A DNA stretch of 64,000 nt from Fistularia commersonii (GCA_037954325.1 JBBMNZ010000001.1:8280874-8344873); one strand, 5' to 3'. Shown: positions 1 through 15,300, counted from the stretch's first letter. The notes: generated from the sequence alone by a model not told the origin. Made by a program: numbers and translations.

Positions 1-231
1 CCTTCACACAGAAGACCTCACATCCACATTTGGCCTTTATTCCTGTCTACCATAGTGGCTGGCTTTCTACCAAAACAGTATGGACAAATCAGAAATGTTT
101 ATGAACCCTGAATTTATATATATGGTTTTTCCAGGGGAATAAAGAGTCACAGGTGTGCAGTAATATAACATTTTAGCAATAAAGAAAATAGTGTTGCCTT
201 TAATCCTGTGCTTTGCATGTTGTTCCTGCAG
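1..231. other. ECT2 intron, 3' part, upstream of exon A
   Basis: AT-rich sequence with no recognised element, ending in the acceptor TTGTTCCTGCAG at 220-231. The preceding exon lies outside the window. Confidence 0.6.
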
Positions 232-339
232 AAGAACTTGGTGAACTTGGTCCATCACATGGGGGGAATCATTCGGAAGGACTTCAGTACCAAGGTCACT
301 CAACTCATTGCCTACTCCACCCATGGAGAGAAATACAGG
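232..339 (+). CDS. ect2: ECT2 exon A (BRCT repeat, part)
   Basis: 108 nt, phase 0 to 0, 36 residues beginning KNLVNLVHHMGG and ending HGEKYR. This is the first half of a BRCT fold as in human ECT2 (conserved GG turn and the segment leading to the THLVA-type strand, here TQLIA). The acceptor is CTGCAG; the donor is AGG|GTGTGT, an acceptable but not ideal site. The exon continues in frame into exon B. The tandem BRCT module binds phosphorylated MgcRacGAP/CYK4 and also folds back on the DH domain to autoinhibit it. Confidence 0.92.
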
Positions 340-3300
340 GTGTGTACAAGATTTGTTTGACATTTTTCCCCAGTCCTTTAAATGCCTTGGTTTTCCTAGG
401 TTTTACAAAATACATTCATAGAACAAAGATCCTTTCTGTCTATACTTATCAATACTGATACTGTTCATACGGAGTAGAAATAAACTATATTTTGGCAGCT
501 GAAAAAATTAATCAAAATCAGACAGACTGAAATCCAGATAAAATAATATTCCTTCTGTATTGTTTTTCCGAATAATCATAGAAATAGATAGAATGTAAAT
601 ATATAACACTTTCCCCACACTTTAGAAAAGAGCTGATTTGGAAGTGGAGACCTGCAATATAACTGAACAAATTGTTGAGCACCAGAGACTTGTCTGTGAC
701 CAGGTCAGAGCTTCTGGAGGTGTTCTCAAAGTGTCACTCGCAAAAGAACTACTGGCTTCTATAGCCTCAGCCGGGATAAAATACTGGATGTACCTCGATT
801 GACAAAGAAGGAAGCGAGAAGGTGTAATGTGTTGACTAAAAAAAAGCATTGAAGGATGAGCTGGGAGCACTGAGAAAGAAAACGATTGTGTTGACAGAGG
901 TGTGCACCAGCCCTCAGAAGGATGCTGATGAACTTGCTGAGAAAGCTGAAAACAACACAGGCAGTGCACTCATGGCTCAAATGATGATGAAGTTATAGGA
1001 CAAATGCTTTGAACTATTACACATTGAGAGATGGAGAAAAAAGGAATCAAACTACAAAATATGTACCAATAATCATACACAAAGTTATATCCAGGTGATC
1101 CTTAAGTTCCATTATCACTCAGAAGGTCATATGTACATATCTGCTGTTGCGTGAAAAACTATTCCAAATGTAAATGATTGACATTATTATAAATAAATAT
1201 ATCTGTAGTTGGACATGGGCAATAAGTTTGTTTACAGTGGCATTAGAAGCATTAAATTAGATTAACTGATACCTGCAGAAATCCTGTACTAAAAATTGGT
1301 TATTGACAAGAGCAAATTCCTCTCACTGGTAAACCTGATGTTTGAAGCATGTTGATTGTAAACAAAGTGCAACTTATTAAGACTGTCACATATCTACTTC
1401 TCATTGCCTTGACCATGCCTTTTACCATAAAGCTCAACACATGGCTTTCACGAGGTAGTAGTTTGACTAGAGATGTGGTAGAAGACTAGCGAGACAACCT
1501 GATGGGAAGGTTGCTTTGGTGGCTGAATGCTTCATGGACACTTACAAAAATGATTGGCTCACCCTTTTGTGATGCAGATGTAGCATGTGTGCACCAGGTA
1601 CAAAACTAAAAAAACAGTCAAAGCTCTCCAGGTCTAATATCTGATGCCTTTGTTGTAGTATCTAATCTCAGGAGATTACACCTTGGTTCCAGTCAGTTCC
1701 TTTCTGATTAACCACCTTTGGCGCATCACAACCAAACAACCCCAAGAATGACAATTTAGATTCTCTTGTGATCTTACAAGTCACGTTTTGTCCCACTGTC
1801 TCTATTGTCACTTATTTGGTGTTGATTGCAAGTAGAACTAAGTTCCTTGTAAAGTTCTTTGGCATGGCTGGCTCAGTGTGCCTATTAATTATGTTGTAAA
1901 CAGGAGCCTCCCTAGTCCAACCTACATCATAGTCATCATAGTGACTTTATTTGCCTAAAAAAATGGTAATTAAATTCTCACTGGATTTCTTTTCTTTTTC
2001 TTTTTTTAAAAATAATTATCAAGTGGTGTGATCCTTGGAGACAGATGAAGATGGGTGCATAGACTGACACAAGTCAGTCTCTTGCTTCTGTCTGAGAGAG
2101 ATGATTGATGCTATACTATGTTTAATCATCTATGCTAGTGTTTTTCCATTTAAGATGTTCTTCCTTGTATTATCCTCTTCTTGGATATTAATTCCTTCCA
2201 CTGTCTCTTCATCAAAGTGCCGGAATTTTATTTTCTTATTTATGTCAGACAGTAATATTTGTTTTAAAATGTGAAAAGTGGAAGTTTTTAAAACATGACA
2301 ATTTCTGCTTGATCCTGATTTTGCCTGAAGTACTTTATCGCTGTATTTAGGATGTCAACATTGAGATTACTATCATGTGTCAGAAATAATTAGTCCTTTT
2401 CACTTTAACATTTCATTACTTTCAACAATTCAACTTGTGCCAATGTCCTGCAGCTTGCTGTTTGCATGGGGACGCCAATCCTCTCTCCCTCATGGATTTA
2501 TAAAGCATGGGCTAGAAGAGATGATGTGTAAGTTTAACATATAATTTGGATGTCTAATTTTTTTAGTTTTTTCCATTGTAGGGCTGTGCCAGTATGTTAC
2601 AACTGAAACAACTAGAATATTATGTTTACACTTATATACACTTTGACAAAATTTGAAAAGGCCACTTAGTCACTTAGACTAAATATTAATAGTGTGTGTG
2701 TGAGTAACTTGAAACAAATCCATTTGAAAGAAGCATGATGTGGGTCAATTATAACATATTTTTTTCCTCCTACCTCATGTACAGGTCCTTTCATGCAGGA
2801 GGGGAAGAGTTTCGAACAGAGTTCAAAGTGCCTCCTTTCCAGGATTGTGTCCTAAGCTTTCTGGGTTTTTCTCAGGAAGAGAAGGCCAACATGGAAGAGA
2901 GGACTCTCAAGCATGGTGGGTGCAAACTGTATTCTCAGAGACATTTTTTGTTTGGAAAGGTTGTAGAACTCATACTAGAATTCCTCGCCTCAATTGAGAA
3001 ATCTTGTTTTAACAGGACTACTGTGGTAGGTAACACTGTAAAAGATGATTTGAGAAATCATATTTTAGTGAAGAAGTTAAATGATAGGAGCTATCAGAGT
3101 AGTTGTGATACTCCAAGGACATGGACCAAAACTAAATGAATGCTTGCCATTATTTGTATTCTGTGTGTCAGGTGGTAGCTACTTGGAGGTTGGAGATGAC
3201 AAATGCACACACATGGTGGTAGAAGAAAACTCTGTAAAGGACCTGCCTGTTGTTCCCTCTAAGAAGATCTTTGTAGTGAAGCAAGAGGTGGGTATCTTGT

Positions 3301-6300
3301 TTTGAGAATGTAATATCTTATTTGATAGCATATTAATGAGCAGTCTTCGGGTAAGGCTTGAAATAAGTATATAAAGTGTCTGCATAATATAGTTTGTAAA
3401 ATCCACACACTACCCCAAAATAAAGCTGCCAAAAATGTTGAACACTCCAAATCTGTACATTTTCAATAATTAAGACTTAATTATCTGGCTTTAAAATTTA
3501 GCAAGAACTTAAAACCATTATTAAAATATTTGCACATCAGGCTCTAATGCTATTTCTAACCTTTTCAATAAGATAACATAGCACTTTATTGATCCCCATA
3601 TTGGAAATTTGTTGTCACAGCGCTCAACAATAACCATATCAATATTATGAATATATATGTATAAAATAGTAGAGACAAAAAATTGATAGCAATAACAGCA
3701 AAGATAAAAAAATAGGTAAAACGATGGAGAAAACAGGGGAAAATTTCGATAAGCTGGGTGAAAATGGACTTACAACAAAGTTTAAAAAAATTTGAGAGTG
3801 GATTAGGACATGACATGTGTGAATGAGTGAGGTAGTTGTAACCCAGATGCACCTCCGGCAAGTCAGAGTTGTGTGCTGTCCAGACTGCTGTCGTGCAGTC
3901 TGATGGCAGTAGGTACAAAGGAGCGTCTGAAGAGTTCAGTTCTGCAATGGGGTGGGACGAGCCATTTGCTGAATGACCTGCCCATCAGCCACAGCTAGTA
4001 GTGCAGTGGATGGGAGAGATTGTCAGGGATAGCTCCCAGCTTGTCCTTTACTCTACCCACCAGCCCCCAATTCAAGATGGTCCAAGCACACCCCGGGCTT
4101 GACCGGGCTTTCCTCACCTGCTGGTTGAGCCTATTGATCTCAACAGTCCAAGCATCACCCCACTAGCACATATAGAGAAGAAGAATGCGCTGGCTACCAT
4201 AGACTGCTAGCCAGCGCTCCTCAAGACCTTCTACCAGTCAATGTAGCCAGCTTGTTAATCATTATTGCTTATTAATCATTATTCTTCTAATTAAGTGTTG
4301 ACTTTGAAGGATTTTTTTTCTTGCTGATCAGCAAACATTTCTTAATTCAAACCTAGTGTAAAGTACTTTTTCTGGGCCTTTTGTACTGCTGAACAGTTTC
4401 CTAAGAAATGTTGAGGAACTGTCTTTCAAGGTTTTTTTTTGTTATTTCCGGCTAATATTAGCCTGACCTTTTTAAAGGATAAATTTAATTATAAAACAAT
4501 AGCTTCGTACATTTAAATTATCAAAGAGAAGTAACTTACTTTTCTAATGGAATTTCAGAATATTCCTGGTTTGATTCCCACACTCCTCCTAGCCTGCTGA
4601 CGTGTTGTTGAGCTGATCACTTAACCCCTAACTGCTCCCCTGGTACTGCTCATGCGGCTCACTTTCTGCTCATGTGTCATCCATGATGATTTGAATGCAC
4701 TGGCCAAATTTCAATGAGGTTATGCTGTATGTATAACTGAATGTGACAATAAAGTGCTTTCTTCTTAAGAAGAAGAAGTTGCAGACACAAGGAAATGATA
4801 AAGCCGATGACTTCTGTTTTTTTACCCTCCCAACTAAGTGCTAAATAATTATCTGATCGGGTTTTTTTTTTTTTTTTTTTTTTTTTGGCTGAACCTCAAT
4901 CAACACAATCCCTGCTCAACTATTTCAGAGCCAGTGATCAATAATAGATTTCCTTTTCTGGTGGATAATTAATGTGAACCAATGTAGAGGATGGTTTAAC
5001 TCTTATTTTTATTTATTTTTTTTATTTTACGGGTGTAAAAGAGTGACTGATTGTGGTAGAAGTATTCGTTAACAGGCGGTTTGATCTTTTTTGTGTAGTG
5101 GTTTTGGGGAAGCATCCAGATGGACGCTCGGGCTGGAGAATCCATGTATGTCTATGAAAAGGTTAGTTCATTTTGCTAGTCCCCACGCACTAAGAAATGA
5201 TTGGATGATACATAAAGGTTCTTGCTTTTCCTTTGTATTCTTTTTGACATCCTAAGGTTATGATTATCAAATAAACAGCAAATTGGCTATTTTGTTATAG
5301 GCCCATTGTGGTCAGAGGCAAACAAAACTTTCAGGTTGTGAGTCAGTATTTTAGAATAGGTTACATAGAAATTGATATTGAATCTAAAAAATTTAACTAC
5401 TGCTTAACTCATTAAATTTAGTTCATTAATACGGTCACTGACATCCAATCCTTTTTAATGACAACTGGGATTTATTGTGGAAAAAAAAAATGCTATTTGG
5501 GCACTCCAGGAAGGTTTTGTGTCAACATCTATGCATTTTTTGTGCTTCAGAATGACAGTCCAGCCATGAAGAAGGCTGTGTCCCTCCTTTCTCTCACCAC
5601 GCCCAATAGTAACCGCAAGCGGCGACGTCTTAAGGACACACTGGCACAGCTCACCAAGGAGACAGAGATCTCCCCCTTCCCACCACCTTATAAGAGGCCT
5701 TCAGCAGAGCACTCACTGTCCATGGGCTCTCTGCTGGACATTTCCAACACTCCTGAAACATGCATGGTCCTGGCAGGTAGGAAGAAATGGATGGTGGATA
5801 GACAAAGCCTGCCTTGTCCAAGCTCTCACTTTGTAGATATGTAATGAATTAATCTAATACCTTGAAGCATTATTTCTTCTTTTCAAGGGATGAAGGTTAG
5901 TTGCAGCAGGATGGAAAACATGTGAAACATGAACCAAAATGGAGCGGTGAAGCTCCAGGAAATAGAGATAAAGAGGATGGATGATATTAAGTACTTAGGG
6001 TCAACAGTCCAGAGCAATTGAGTGTGGAAAAGACGTCAAAAAACGGGTTCAGACAGGGAATCTGTGATTAGGTGATTAGGGAATGAAAGCAGGGCCTGAA
6101 TTAAACTTTTTACTGCAGGGAAAAAGGGACCTGTTGCCTTTGAGAGGGAACAAATGGAAAAGTTGGAAAAAAATGCTTTAAGAGAGGCTACTCAACCTGT
6201 GGAGGCAGGGCTTGAAAACTTGTCATCCATGACCTGAGAACGGTAACAGAAATCCAAAGGCTCCTCTCTCTCGGGTTACCTGGTGTGAATGAGATTCATT

Positions 6301-9300
6301 CGGAGCAGTCACCGAGCAGTGCCCATGAAGCGGCTCAGCGTTCAGTATCTTGCTTATCAAAACTTTGACAGGCTGGGAGATCGAATGAGTTACATTACAT
6401 TTTCAAGACACCCATTCTCCCATTATTGTTCAATTATCTTATAGTTTCACTCTGCTGGCTGTGCTTGAAAACATCTGAGCCTAATTTTCAAGTAGGAAAA
6501 TCGGTTATCTCTCATATGAGGCTGCATTACATTTCATGAATTAACACAATGGCAGTCACAGAATATTACTTGTAGCTGCTGTTGGATTGGATGGTTGTAA
6601 AATGCTTTTACCATGAGTCTGTCACTTTGATACTGGCCAAATGGGTCTTGGCTTTGTCAATATTGCTGTGATCACTTTCAAGCATTGCTTCATTGAACTA
6701 TTGTTTGAATGTATGATTAGCTACCATTACATTTAAATTTAAGTTTTGAAAACAGCCCTATCATTTTATTTTTAGAAATAGCAGTGGAGGAACTGTCCAT
6801 ATCCAGTCTTGATTGTTGATTTGTAATTTGTATTGTAAATTAATATAGAGTCCCCTCTGTAATTCAGGTCATGATTATTTATATATCAAAGGTTCCCTGG
6901 TGGTCTTTGAAGCACATATTAACACCCCCCTCCCCAGAGAGTTCCAGACCATCCAAGAGTTCAACTCCAGTTGGGTCCAAGCAGTCTGCACGATGGCAAG
7001 TTTCCAAAGAGCTCTATCAAACTGAGAGCAACTATGTGGACATTCTGAGTACGATACTACAGGTATGTGTTTGTCTGTTTTGGACAATGTGAATAACTAT
7101 AGGGCTCGTAGGATAGGCAGTTGGTTTCCCCAGCAACAGTCTCAGGGCGTGCATGTGTGAGTGCGGCGTGCATGTGTGGGTGCGTGCGTGCATGCATATC
7201 TTTGTGTGGGGTTTTATCACTATCCCAAGTGAGTGTCACACAGCAGGCCAGTGAGAGGAAAAAATGACCTACTTGACCATCTCTCCCTCCTTTCTCTAGT
7301 CTTCTAAAGTTGCTTCCTTTTCTTTCCCATTTTTGGCCTCAAACATCTTACATATTTTTAGCCTTTATTTCAATCCTCTGCCTCTTACACATCCTCTGGG
7401 ATTTACTTCTATTTTTAACCTATACATTTCTGTCTCGAACAGTGCTCAACACATACTGGTCATACACAGTATGTATAGTATACATATAGTATACATACTG
7501 TATACTGACAGTGAACCTGCATATGTTAAATTCACAATAATATCTTGCCTGTGTTATGCTTTTCATCAGAGGAAACTCTGTTGAAGATTTTTCCATAATC
7601 CAGGCATTTTGAAATCTGAAGGGAATGGCCTAAAGGAGAAGAAGAAGACATTTTATAATCACTGTACGTTAGGAAGGAGTCTTTTTGATGCTGATTTCTT
7701 GCAAGTGCAGTTCTTAAGTTTTATTCAGACCTCACCAATTTTCATTCTTAATGCTGTTACACTCTAATAACTCAAGCTACTTGTCTGAGTCCAGCAGCTT
7801 CTATTTTCACTTGAAGCAAATACTTCATGCAAATAGTTGTCGAGGTGGGCTACAGACCATAATTGGGTTTTGGTTGTCAACACAACCAGTTATGCTACTT
7901 GACTGTTAAAAATAAGAATTTCGATTTTTATTTTTGTCTCCAACCAATGCCAATTGTCATAATGGTACAAATTGACTTGAACACAAAGATGTGAAAATAG
8001 ACAAATTAAGCCAGCGGACTCTTAAATTTTATTTCTGCATTTGTATTAATTCTAGGAGTTGTTGAGTGTATCTGAAAAATTTCTCTGCGTCATAATAAAA
8101 CTTTCAGTAGTAGTTTGAGACCTTTCTCTCCTGCTTTTTTGTGGCTGTAGGCCAGGCCTTTTTTAGAAGATGTAGATAATGATACAGATTATTAAACATT
8201 ACATACAGAAAATTCTAGCTATGGATGTGGTAGTTTGAGCATGGTTGAAAGAAAAAAAATGTTAAGATGAATCCTGATTGTGCTTGAGAAATATTTTTGG
8301 TAAACAATGCAACATATCATTGGATCATAGTGCCATTTTTAATGGCCTCACCCTTTATAATGATGCCTTTGCTATCAGGTTATGTTTGATATTACTTTCA
8401 CAATTGAATGTTCCCTTTCTTTAAAGTCAGTAGTCTGCATGAAACCAACCTTCTAAGAAAAATGTTTTATTGATGATACCATGGAAAGGTGCTACTTTAG
8501 CAACAATAATGAGGTTGTATAATCACCTGTGTAACATTTTACACCTTCCAATGAACTGTGTATCTTCCCCTTTTTTTTTGGAATGGAGATATTAGTTATG
8601 GGGATTTAAGTTTAATAAAGTTGTTCTCATCTCATCTCATCTCTCATCTCAAGGTGTTAACATGCAAAACATCTGCTGGCCGGTTACATTTGACCAAGTA
8701 CATCTAACCCTATTCTCTGTATCATCCTCTCACAAAAATCATACAATGTGATTTTCTGGATTTTTGCTTTACATTCTGTCACTCACAGTTGATAGATCTT
8801 CTTTTCCTTTCACCTTTTACCCTTTAGGTGTTACCACAGCGAATCAACCCTCTCCTTCTAACCGTGTTCTCTGGATCCTCCTTTCTCACACCAACTACCT
8901 TTATATCCTCTCACTACGTCCCGAGACCTTCTATTTGGTCTTCCTCTAGACCCCCTGCCTGGCAGCTCCAATTCCAGCATCCTTCTACCAATATATTCAC
9001 TATCTCTCCTCTGTACATGACCAAACCGTCTTAGCTTGGCCTCTCAGACCAAAACATGTGCTCTTCCACTGATAGACTCATTTTGTATCCTATCTGTTTA
9101 GATAATGATGAAAATTGTTCCTGGAGACAGAGAGACTGGAGTCACTGGATTGGAGCTCTCACATCTGACTATATTCTCTTCTGCCTTAACTGTCATCCTC
9201 ATTGAAGTATTGCACTGAGGAAGTTTCCTTTTACCCCAGTTGATATATAGCTTAGATATTGATTACACTTTAAGGTAGTGAAATGGATTTGTTTCAAAAC

Positions 9301-12300
9301 CCTAGGCATAACAATTTTTTGGCACCCGTAATAGCAATCAGGAATCAAAAAATAATAATTTTACTGATTCCAATGAGTTATGCTGACTTTCTTTAAGGGG
9401 AGCTTATTATGGTTGCTAGGGTTTCCATGCACCCAGGGAAAAACTTAAGCTGTTGACCAGATCTAAATTTGTGGAAATCACATGGAAAATGGAAAATGGA
9501 CTATAACTGAAATTTTCTATGGATATCTAATTCTACTGATATCTTGCAGTGTTTTATTGATATATGAAGATATCTAAATATGTCTTTATCTCTAGAAATG
9601 TTTGAATCTTTTGATTGGTTTGAAAAAAATAAAACTGCACAGGTCATATTGTTACTGCTAATACTTATGTACTGTCTTGTGTGTTTTTGCAGCTTTTCAA
9701 GCTTCCATTGGAAAAAGAAGGGCAGGTAGGGGGACCCATAATGGCCCAGGAGGAAATCAAAACCATATTTGGAAGTATCCCAGACATCTATGAGGTTCAC
9801 ACCAGAATAAAGGTAATGGTAATAAAGGTAATGGCAGTGAGCTCATGTCATGCCACTGTCACAACAAAGCAAAACCTTTTGAAGAATTGGCCCTGATTTG
9901 AGTGTGTTGTCCGTCAGAATGACCTGGAGAAGCTGCTTACTGACTGGTCAGAAGACAGGAGTGTGGGTGACATCATCCTCAAATACGTGAGTATACAAAT
10001 TATCATTAGATTTTAGTTTGTTATTGATGACTTTCTTTACTCTTCCCAGAGTTTTTATACAGTGTACAGTGCTTTTGTACAAATTCAGTTACATTAAAAT
10101 ATTTAAGATTTCAACTGCTGTAAAAGTGTTTAAAAGTGAAGTTCTTTGATCATAGTTGTATATTGTATCCTATAAAAATGGAAGAACATACTGCAGGACT
10201 GAGGTATTTGGTCAGCTAAAAGTCCATCAAGAATTGCTTCTTGCCTCTTTGTCTGCTTTGTTTAAAAAAAAATGAAAAACTGCACAGGAAGGAACTGAAA
10301 TTTGGCTCCATGATAATGAAGCTATTTTTGAGTTCCTTGTCTATGTGAATCACGTCTAAAATGGCTTCAGCAATTTGGTCAGCATTTTAACATCGATATA
10401 GACAGAAGTTTTCTCCTCACTTTGTTTCCAGTTATATCCCGTTTTAAATGCATAATAACCCTTCCTATTCACATAGATTAGAATAGTTTTCATCACTGTG
10501 AGCAGTAGCTAGAAATTTATAACTGAACGTAATGTCATTTAAATTGTGATACCCCATATGACTTTCAAATTTGAGCAAGACAGTCAGCATACAGCACATG
10601 CTACCTGCTAGGATTTGTTTCCCTTTTGTAATCAGAAATGTGTATTCAATTGTACCATTGCTATTACATGTCATCATTCTTTCATTCTAATAATGCATCC
10701 CACATTTCAAATGCAAATTTAGCTCGTATAAGAATAGTTGGTTCTAAAAAGAAAATTCCTTCATTCTTTGCGATTTAAAAGCATGTTGGATATATTTCCT
10801 GATACAAGCTGATGGAACCACTACTACTGTTTAATTTCCACCTTGTGAGGTTGTGCTCTGTTACTATAGTAGATCCAATAATTTGTTCTGAAGGAGTGCC
10901 AAAGTCACAATCATGTAACTTCAAGAAGTAGAAGTTGATGGAGCAAATAAGTTGTCTCTTTTGGGGTTGACTCTCTAAATTCCTCACACACATTCTCAGT
11001 ATTCAAGTCAGCTACTTGATTATGCTGATTTGAGTTTGGCAGCTGTTTGGCAGTCTTGACATATCAGGAAAAAAGGTCAAGAGAGCCAATAGGTTGTTGT
11101 TTTGATGAACCAGACCTTTAAGTTGGTTTTAGCTGCCCAGTTGTTCCGGCAGTAATTCTAAAGCATTTAACAAAGCAAGGTAAGGCAAAAAAATTTCCCT
11201 CCCTCTTAGCTATCTTAGTGCTTTCTTTTTCACACACTTTTTCATGCACTACTTTGTTTCCCTTCTATACAGTCGAAGGAGCTGGTGAAGGCCTACCCTC
11301 CATTTGTCAACTTCTTTGAAATGAGCAAGGAGACGATTGTTCGTTGTGAAAAACTGAAGCCCCGCTTTCATGCCTTTCTGAAGGTAGTACTTTTCATTTG
11401 CTACCTGACCATAGACTTCAGGTTTCCTCATTTTAAGGGTGAGCAAATGGACATCGGTAAAATCATTAGAAAGGACGCCACTTACTTGATTCAAACCACT
11501 GATTCTGGTAATGATTTTAGGTGCCACAGACCATTCATTTCCCTGATGCTGCAACATATTGGACCATTTCCTATAACTGCCACCCCTATTAATCATTTGA
11601 ATCGAATAATAGAAAAATCTGTCTCTTGTTGGAATTTATTGCACTGAAAATTTGTTAAATAAAGCAGAAATCTGGTTTTATTTTGGTGCTCTTTATTTTG
11701 AATATGAGCATTTGTGATACTACTTGCTTTAAGCACATTTTTGATAGTTTAGTAAATGCAGCCCCAAGGATGCATATGTCAGTGTTTTCCTTGGTGTTGG
11801 TCACAAGTCAGGACAAATGTGGAGGGTTATTTTAGGAAGGGCATTCCATGTAAAACTTGCGCCAAACTAAATATATGAATCACAACTGTGGCTTTATCCT
11901 TGTCAAATCTTGTGGCAACTGCACTTTCCATGAGTACTCTTTTTTTTTTGACATTGTGGTCTGTAGTGAGATTAGGTTGCAGTTTTAGGAAAAAAAAATC
12001 TGCAGGTGGGGGTATGCCCTGGAATGGAGAGGGATAAAGGTTAGCTGCAACAAACTAGAGGGAACCAAGTGTAACGGTGAGGCTACAGGGAGTAGAGAGA
12101 AAGAAGGTGGAGGATTTTAAGTACTTTAAGTACCCAGGGTCAGCACTCCAGAGAAATTGAAAGTTGAAATTGAAATTGAAAGAAATTGAATAGAAAAGGG
12201 GTGAAGAAATGTTTATAAACAGGTTGGAACAGGTGGAAAAAATGTCTGGAATAATGTGAGATAATAGAACGTCATCAAGTGTGAAACGTAAGCTGTACAA

Positions 12301-15300
12301 GACAGTGACAGAAGCAGCCATGTTGTATTGTCTAGAGACAGTGGCACTTAGGAAGACAGGCGGCAGAGCTGCAGGTAGCAGAGAGGAAAATGTTGATATT
12401 GTCTTTTGGATTGACATGAGATTTATGAATACCGTAAAAGAAGACATGAAGGTAGTTGGTGTGAGAAAACAGATCTTTAATCCATAAAAAAAGTGTTGAA
12501 ACATCTATTAGCATATTTTTGTTGTTGATAATGAGGACTGAAGCCTTGTTTGTGATATTGATATTTATTATGAGGTCTTTTTAAAATTGGAAATGTAAAA
12601 GATTTGGATCCTCCTCAGCATATGGATTATTTTATTTTCAATTATATCTACATGTATAGAAAAGGCACATAAAAAAGAAAATTATCTCCTGTCCCTTTAA
12701 ATGAATAAATTGTCAGGGGGTTATATGATTTTTTTTTTTAAGTTATTCATTTGTTTAAATGACTTTTGGTTGGATTTTCATTTATTTGCAATTCAGTTAT
12801 TCTAGTGGTTATTTTTTCAAGGCATTGGTGCCAATTCTCATTAAGTGTTCCTTCCTAAAATATTAACTCATGTCAAATTGAAGAACCTCCTTATTTGCAC
12901 AGCCTCTTGGTTTATAGACAGCTGTGTGAAGTGTCACCTTTTGTTAATGGGCATGGAACCACCCTTGCTGATACTGTTAATCAACAAAGAAATTCATTTG
13001 AAACAGTTGCCATCTGTCAAATACTCCCTGTGAGCAGGCATCACTTAATTGGTGATTAAGATGCAGAACAAATTTTAATTGTATTATTCTGTCTGTCATT
13101 TCGATAAACACTCACACTTGAATTTATAGATCAACCAGGCCAAGCCAGAGTGTGGCAGGCAGTCTCTGGTAGAGCTGCTCATCAGGCCGGTGCAGCGGCT
13201 GCCTAGCGTGGCCCTCCTCCTCAATGGTAAAACACAAACCTTCCTCAAACTTTTACATAGTATCTTGTTTCTTGAAAAAGTGCATCCTTCTCTCCTTATC
13301 TTTCTCTTCCCACACATGCTTCTTGTGTTATCTCCCACAGTTTTCTCCCTGTCAGTTCTCTAAACTCTTTCTAAACTCTTTATTTTTTTCATCGCAAACC
13401 CTCAATCTTTCACCTATACAGATATAAGGAAGCACACAACAGATGACAACCCTGACAAGATTACACTTGAGAAAGCGATCGAGTCTCTGAAAGAAGTTAT
13501 GACGTGAGTCATGCATTCAATTCATCATTTTGTGATGACATTCTCATGATAATAAACGCAGCATTTGGCTGTATGAGGTCCTTTTCAGAGTGCCACATGC
13601 ATATTTTGCTGTTAGTCTGCAATGTACAGTACAAGCAAAACACTGTCAATACTTCATTGAAAAAGTAATTATTTGTATTAACAACACTAACCTAATGCAA
13701 ACCTGTTTATTAATGAAAGTCATACATAAACATTGTTTGTGTATGTATTGTCAACATTGTTTTGGGCCCATTTTTGTAGCCTTTTGTGTCATTATAAAGT
13801 GACAATGTCCTGGGTTCATCGGAGATGTTTGTGCCCAGAACACTAACAAATGGCATTTTGGAAGGTTCCTCTCTGGTGCCAAAAAGTTTCTCATCTACCA
13901 CTTCTGAAATGAAAGAGCATCAACTATTCAAAGCTCCCCTTTAATGACTGCGCTTCTTGATTTGTCCATTCAATTGTATACGAGATCTGCCAGTTCTGGT
14001 CATGAACCAAAGTCACCCACTTTAAAACATAAATTGATAAATTTAAATAAATTGGGAGGTTTGCTTTCTACCTCACTCCATCTATTCAAGACAGACGGAT
14101 GCAGCATGTGCATAACTACAGATACTGCAGTGCACTGTAAACAAATTTAATGTGCCAGAAAATTTTGACACAACTCTCCAAACGAAAACCCCATAGTATT
14201 CCCCATAGGACACCCCATGACATCCTCTTTCCAAGTCTAAAAAGCACATCCAGACAGAATTAGCATACTCCTGTGAACCCACAATATTAGTGTAAGAGTG
14301 AAGAACAAGTTCCTTATTCCACGTCATCAAGGATTCAGAAGCTTGATTGTCAATGTCCAGTGTCCTGCACAATGAAATTATTGTTTTGCTGTTTGCAATG
14401 CTTTTGGCCACCATGCACTGGGGAGCGAGAAAACATGTCAACCACGGTGGGCGCCATATTGTGTAAGAGAAGAGCGGAAATACAAGGACAAAGGAGGAAG
14501 GAGAGGGAAAAATAGGCCACCCCCAAACTAGGCTCCTGTAGGCAGGCTTAGTGTGGGATTAGGAAAAACACCTCAGCACTTAAGCAACGTAATAAGACAT
14601 TACAACAGTACTCGAGACTTGTGTGGTGGGGGGAGGGTGTCGTAATGGTGGCGGCCAGATGTCACAGTACAGCCACTGGAGACTGTGTGTGCTGCCCAAC
14701 AGGTGCTTGCACAGGCCCCGGTTTGCTGCTCTGCAACGAGGGGAAGGAGAGGGTCTGGGAGCCAAGAATCCAAATTGTTCCTCCTGAATCAAACTATAAT
14801 AATTGGCCAGACTCTCAGTATCATGGTGTGAATTTTCCCTCAGACGCAAGCCTGTTGTCCTGTAGTTGGCAAACATCTTCCATGACCCCTTGGTGTTGAA
14901 TGGAAATCACTCTGTAGTTAAACATTTTCATGTCAGTGAGAAATTTGTCTATGGATGCCAGTGAAATACTGCTGCATGTCAGTCCATGAAGAAAAAAGAA
15001 AGCTAAAAGAAGGAGAAAATGTTTCAGCATCACTGACCAATCTCTGACCAAAGATGGCGCCTGATATTCATGTCAACGATGTCCACTCGAAGGATATGGC
15101 TATAGGTGACTTAGGTGCACTTGTTAGCTGATCTGACAGGTTTCCTAATGGTGGAAACTTCAAAGACAGCCATGAATTTTGCAAAATAGTTTATTATCTG
15201 ATTATCTTTTTATTTGCTATCTGATCATAGTTTCAGTTGACAAGAGAAAAAAGTGCAAACTTAACATCAAATGCTTCAAGAAACCTTTTTTTACTAGTGG

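Noticed and set aside
11285..11647. 120-codon ORF starting inside ECT2 exon J
   Set aside because: The first 33 codons are exon J; the remainder is intron beyond the GTAGTA donor and has no similarity to ECT2.
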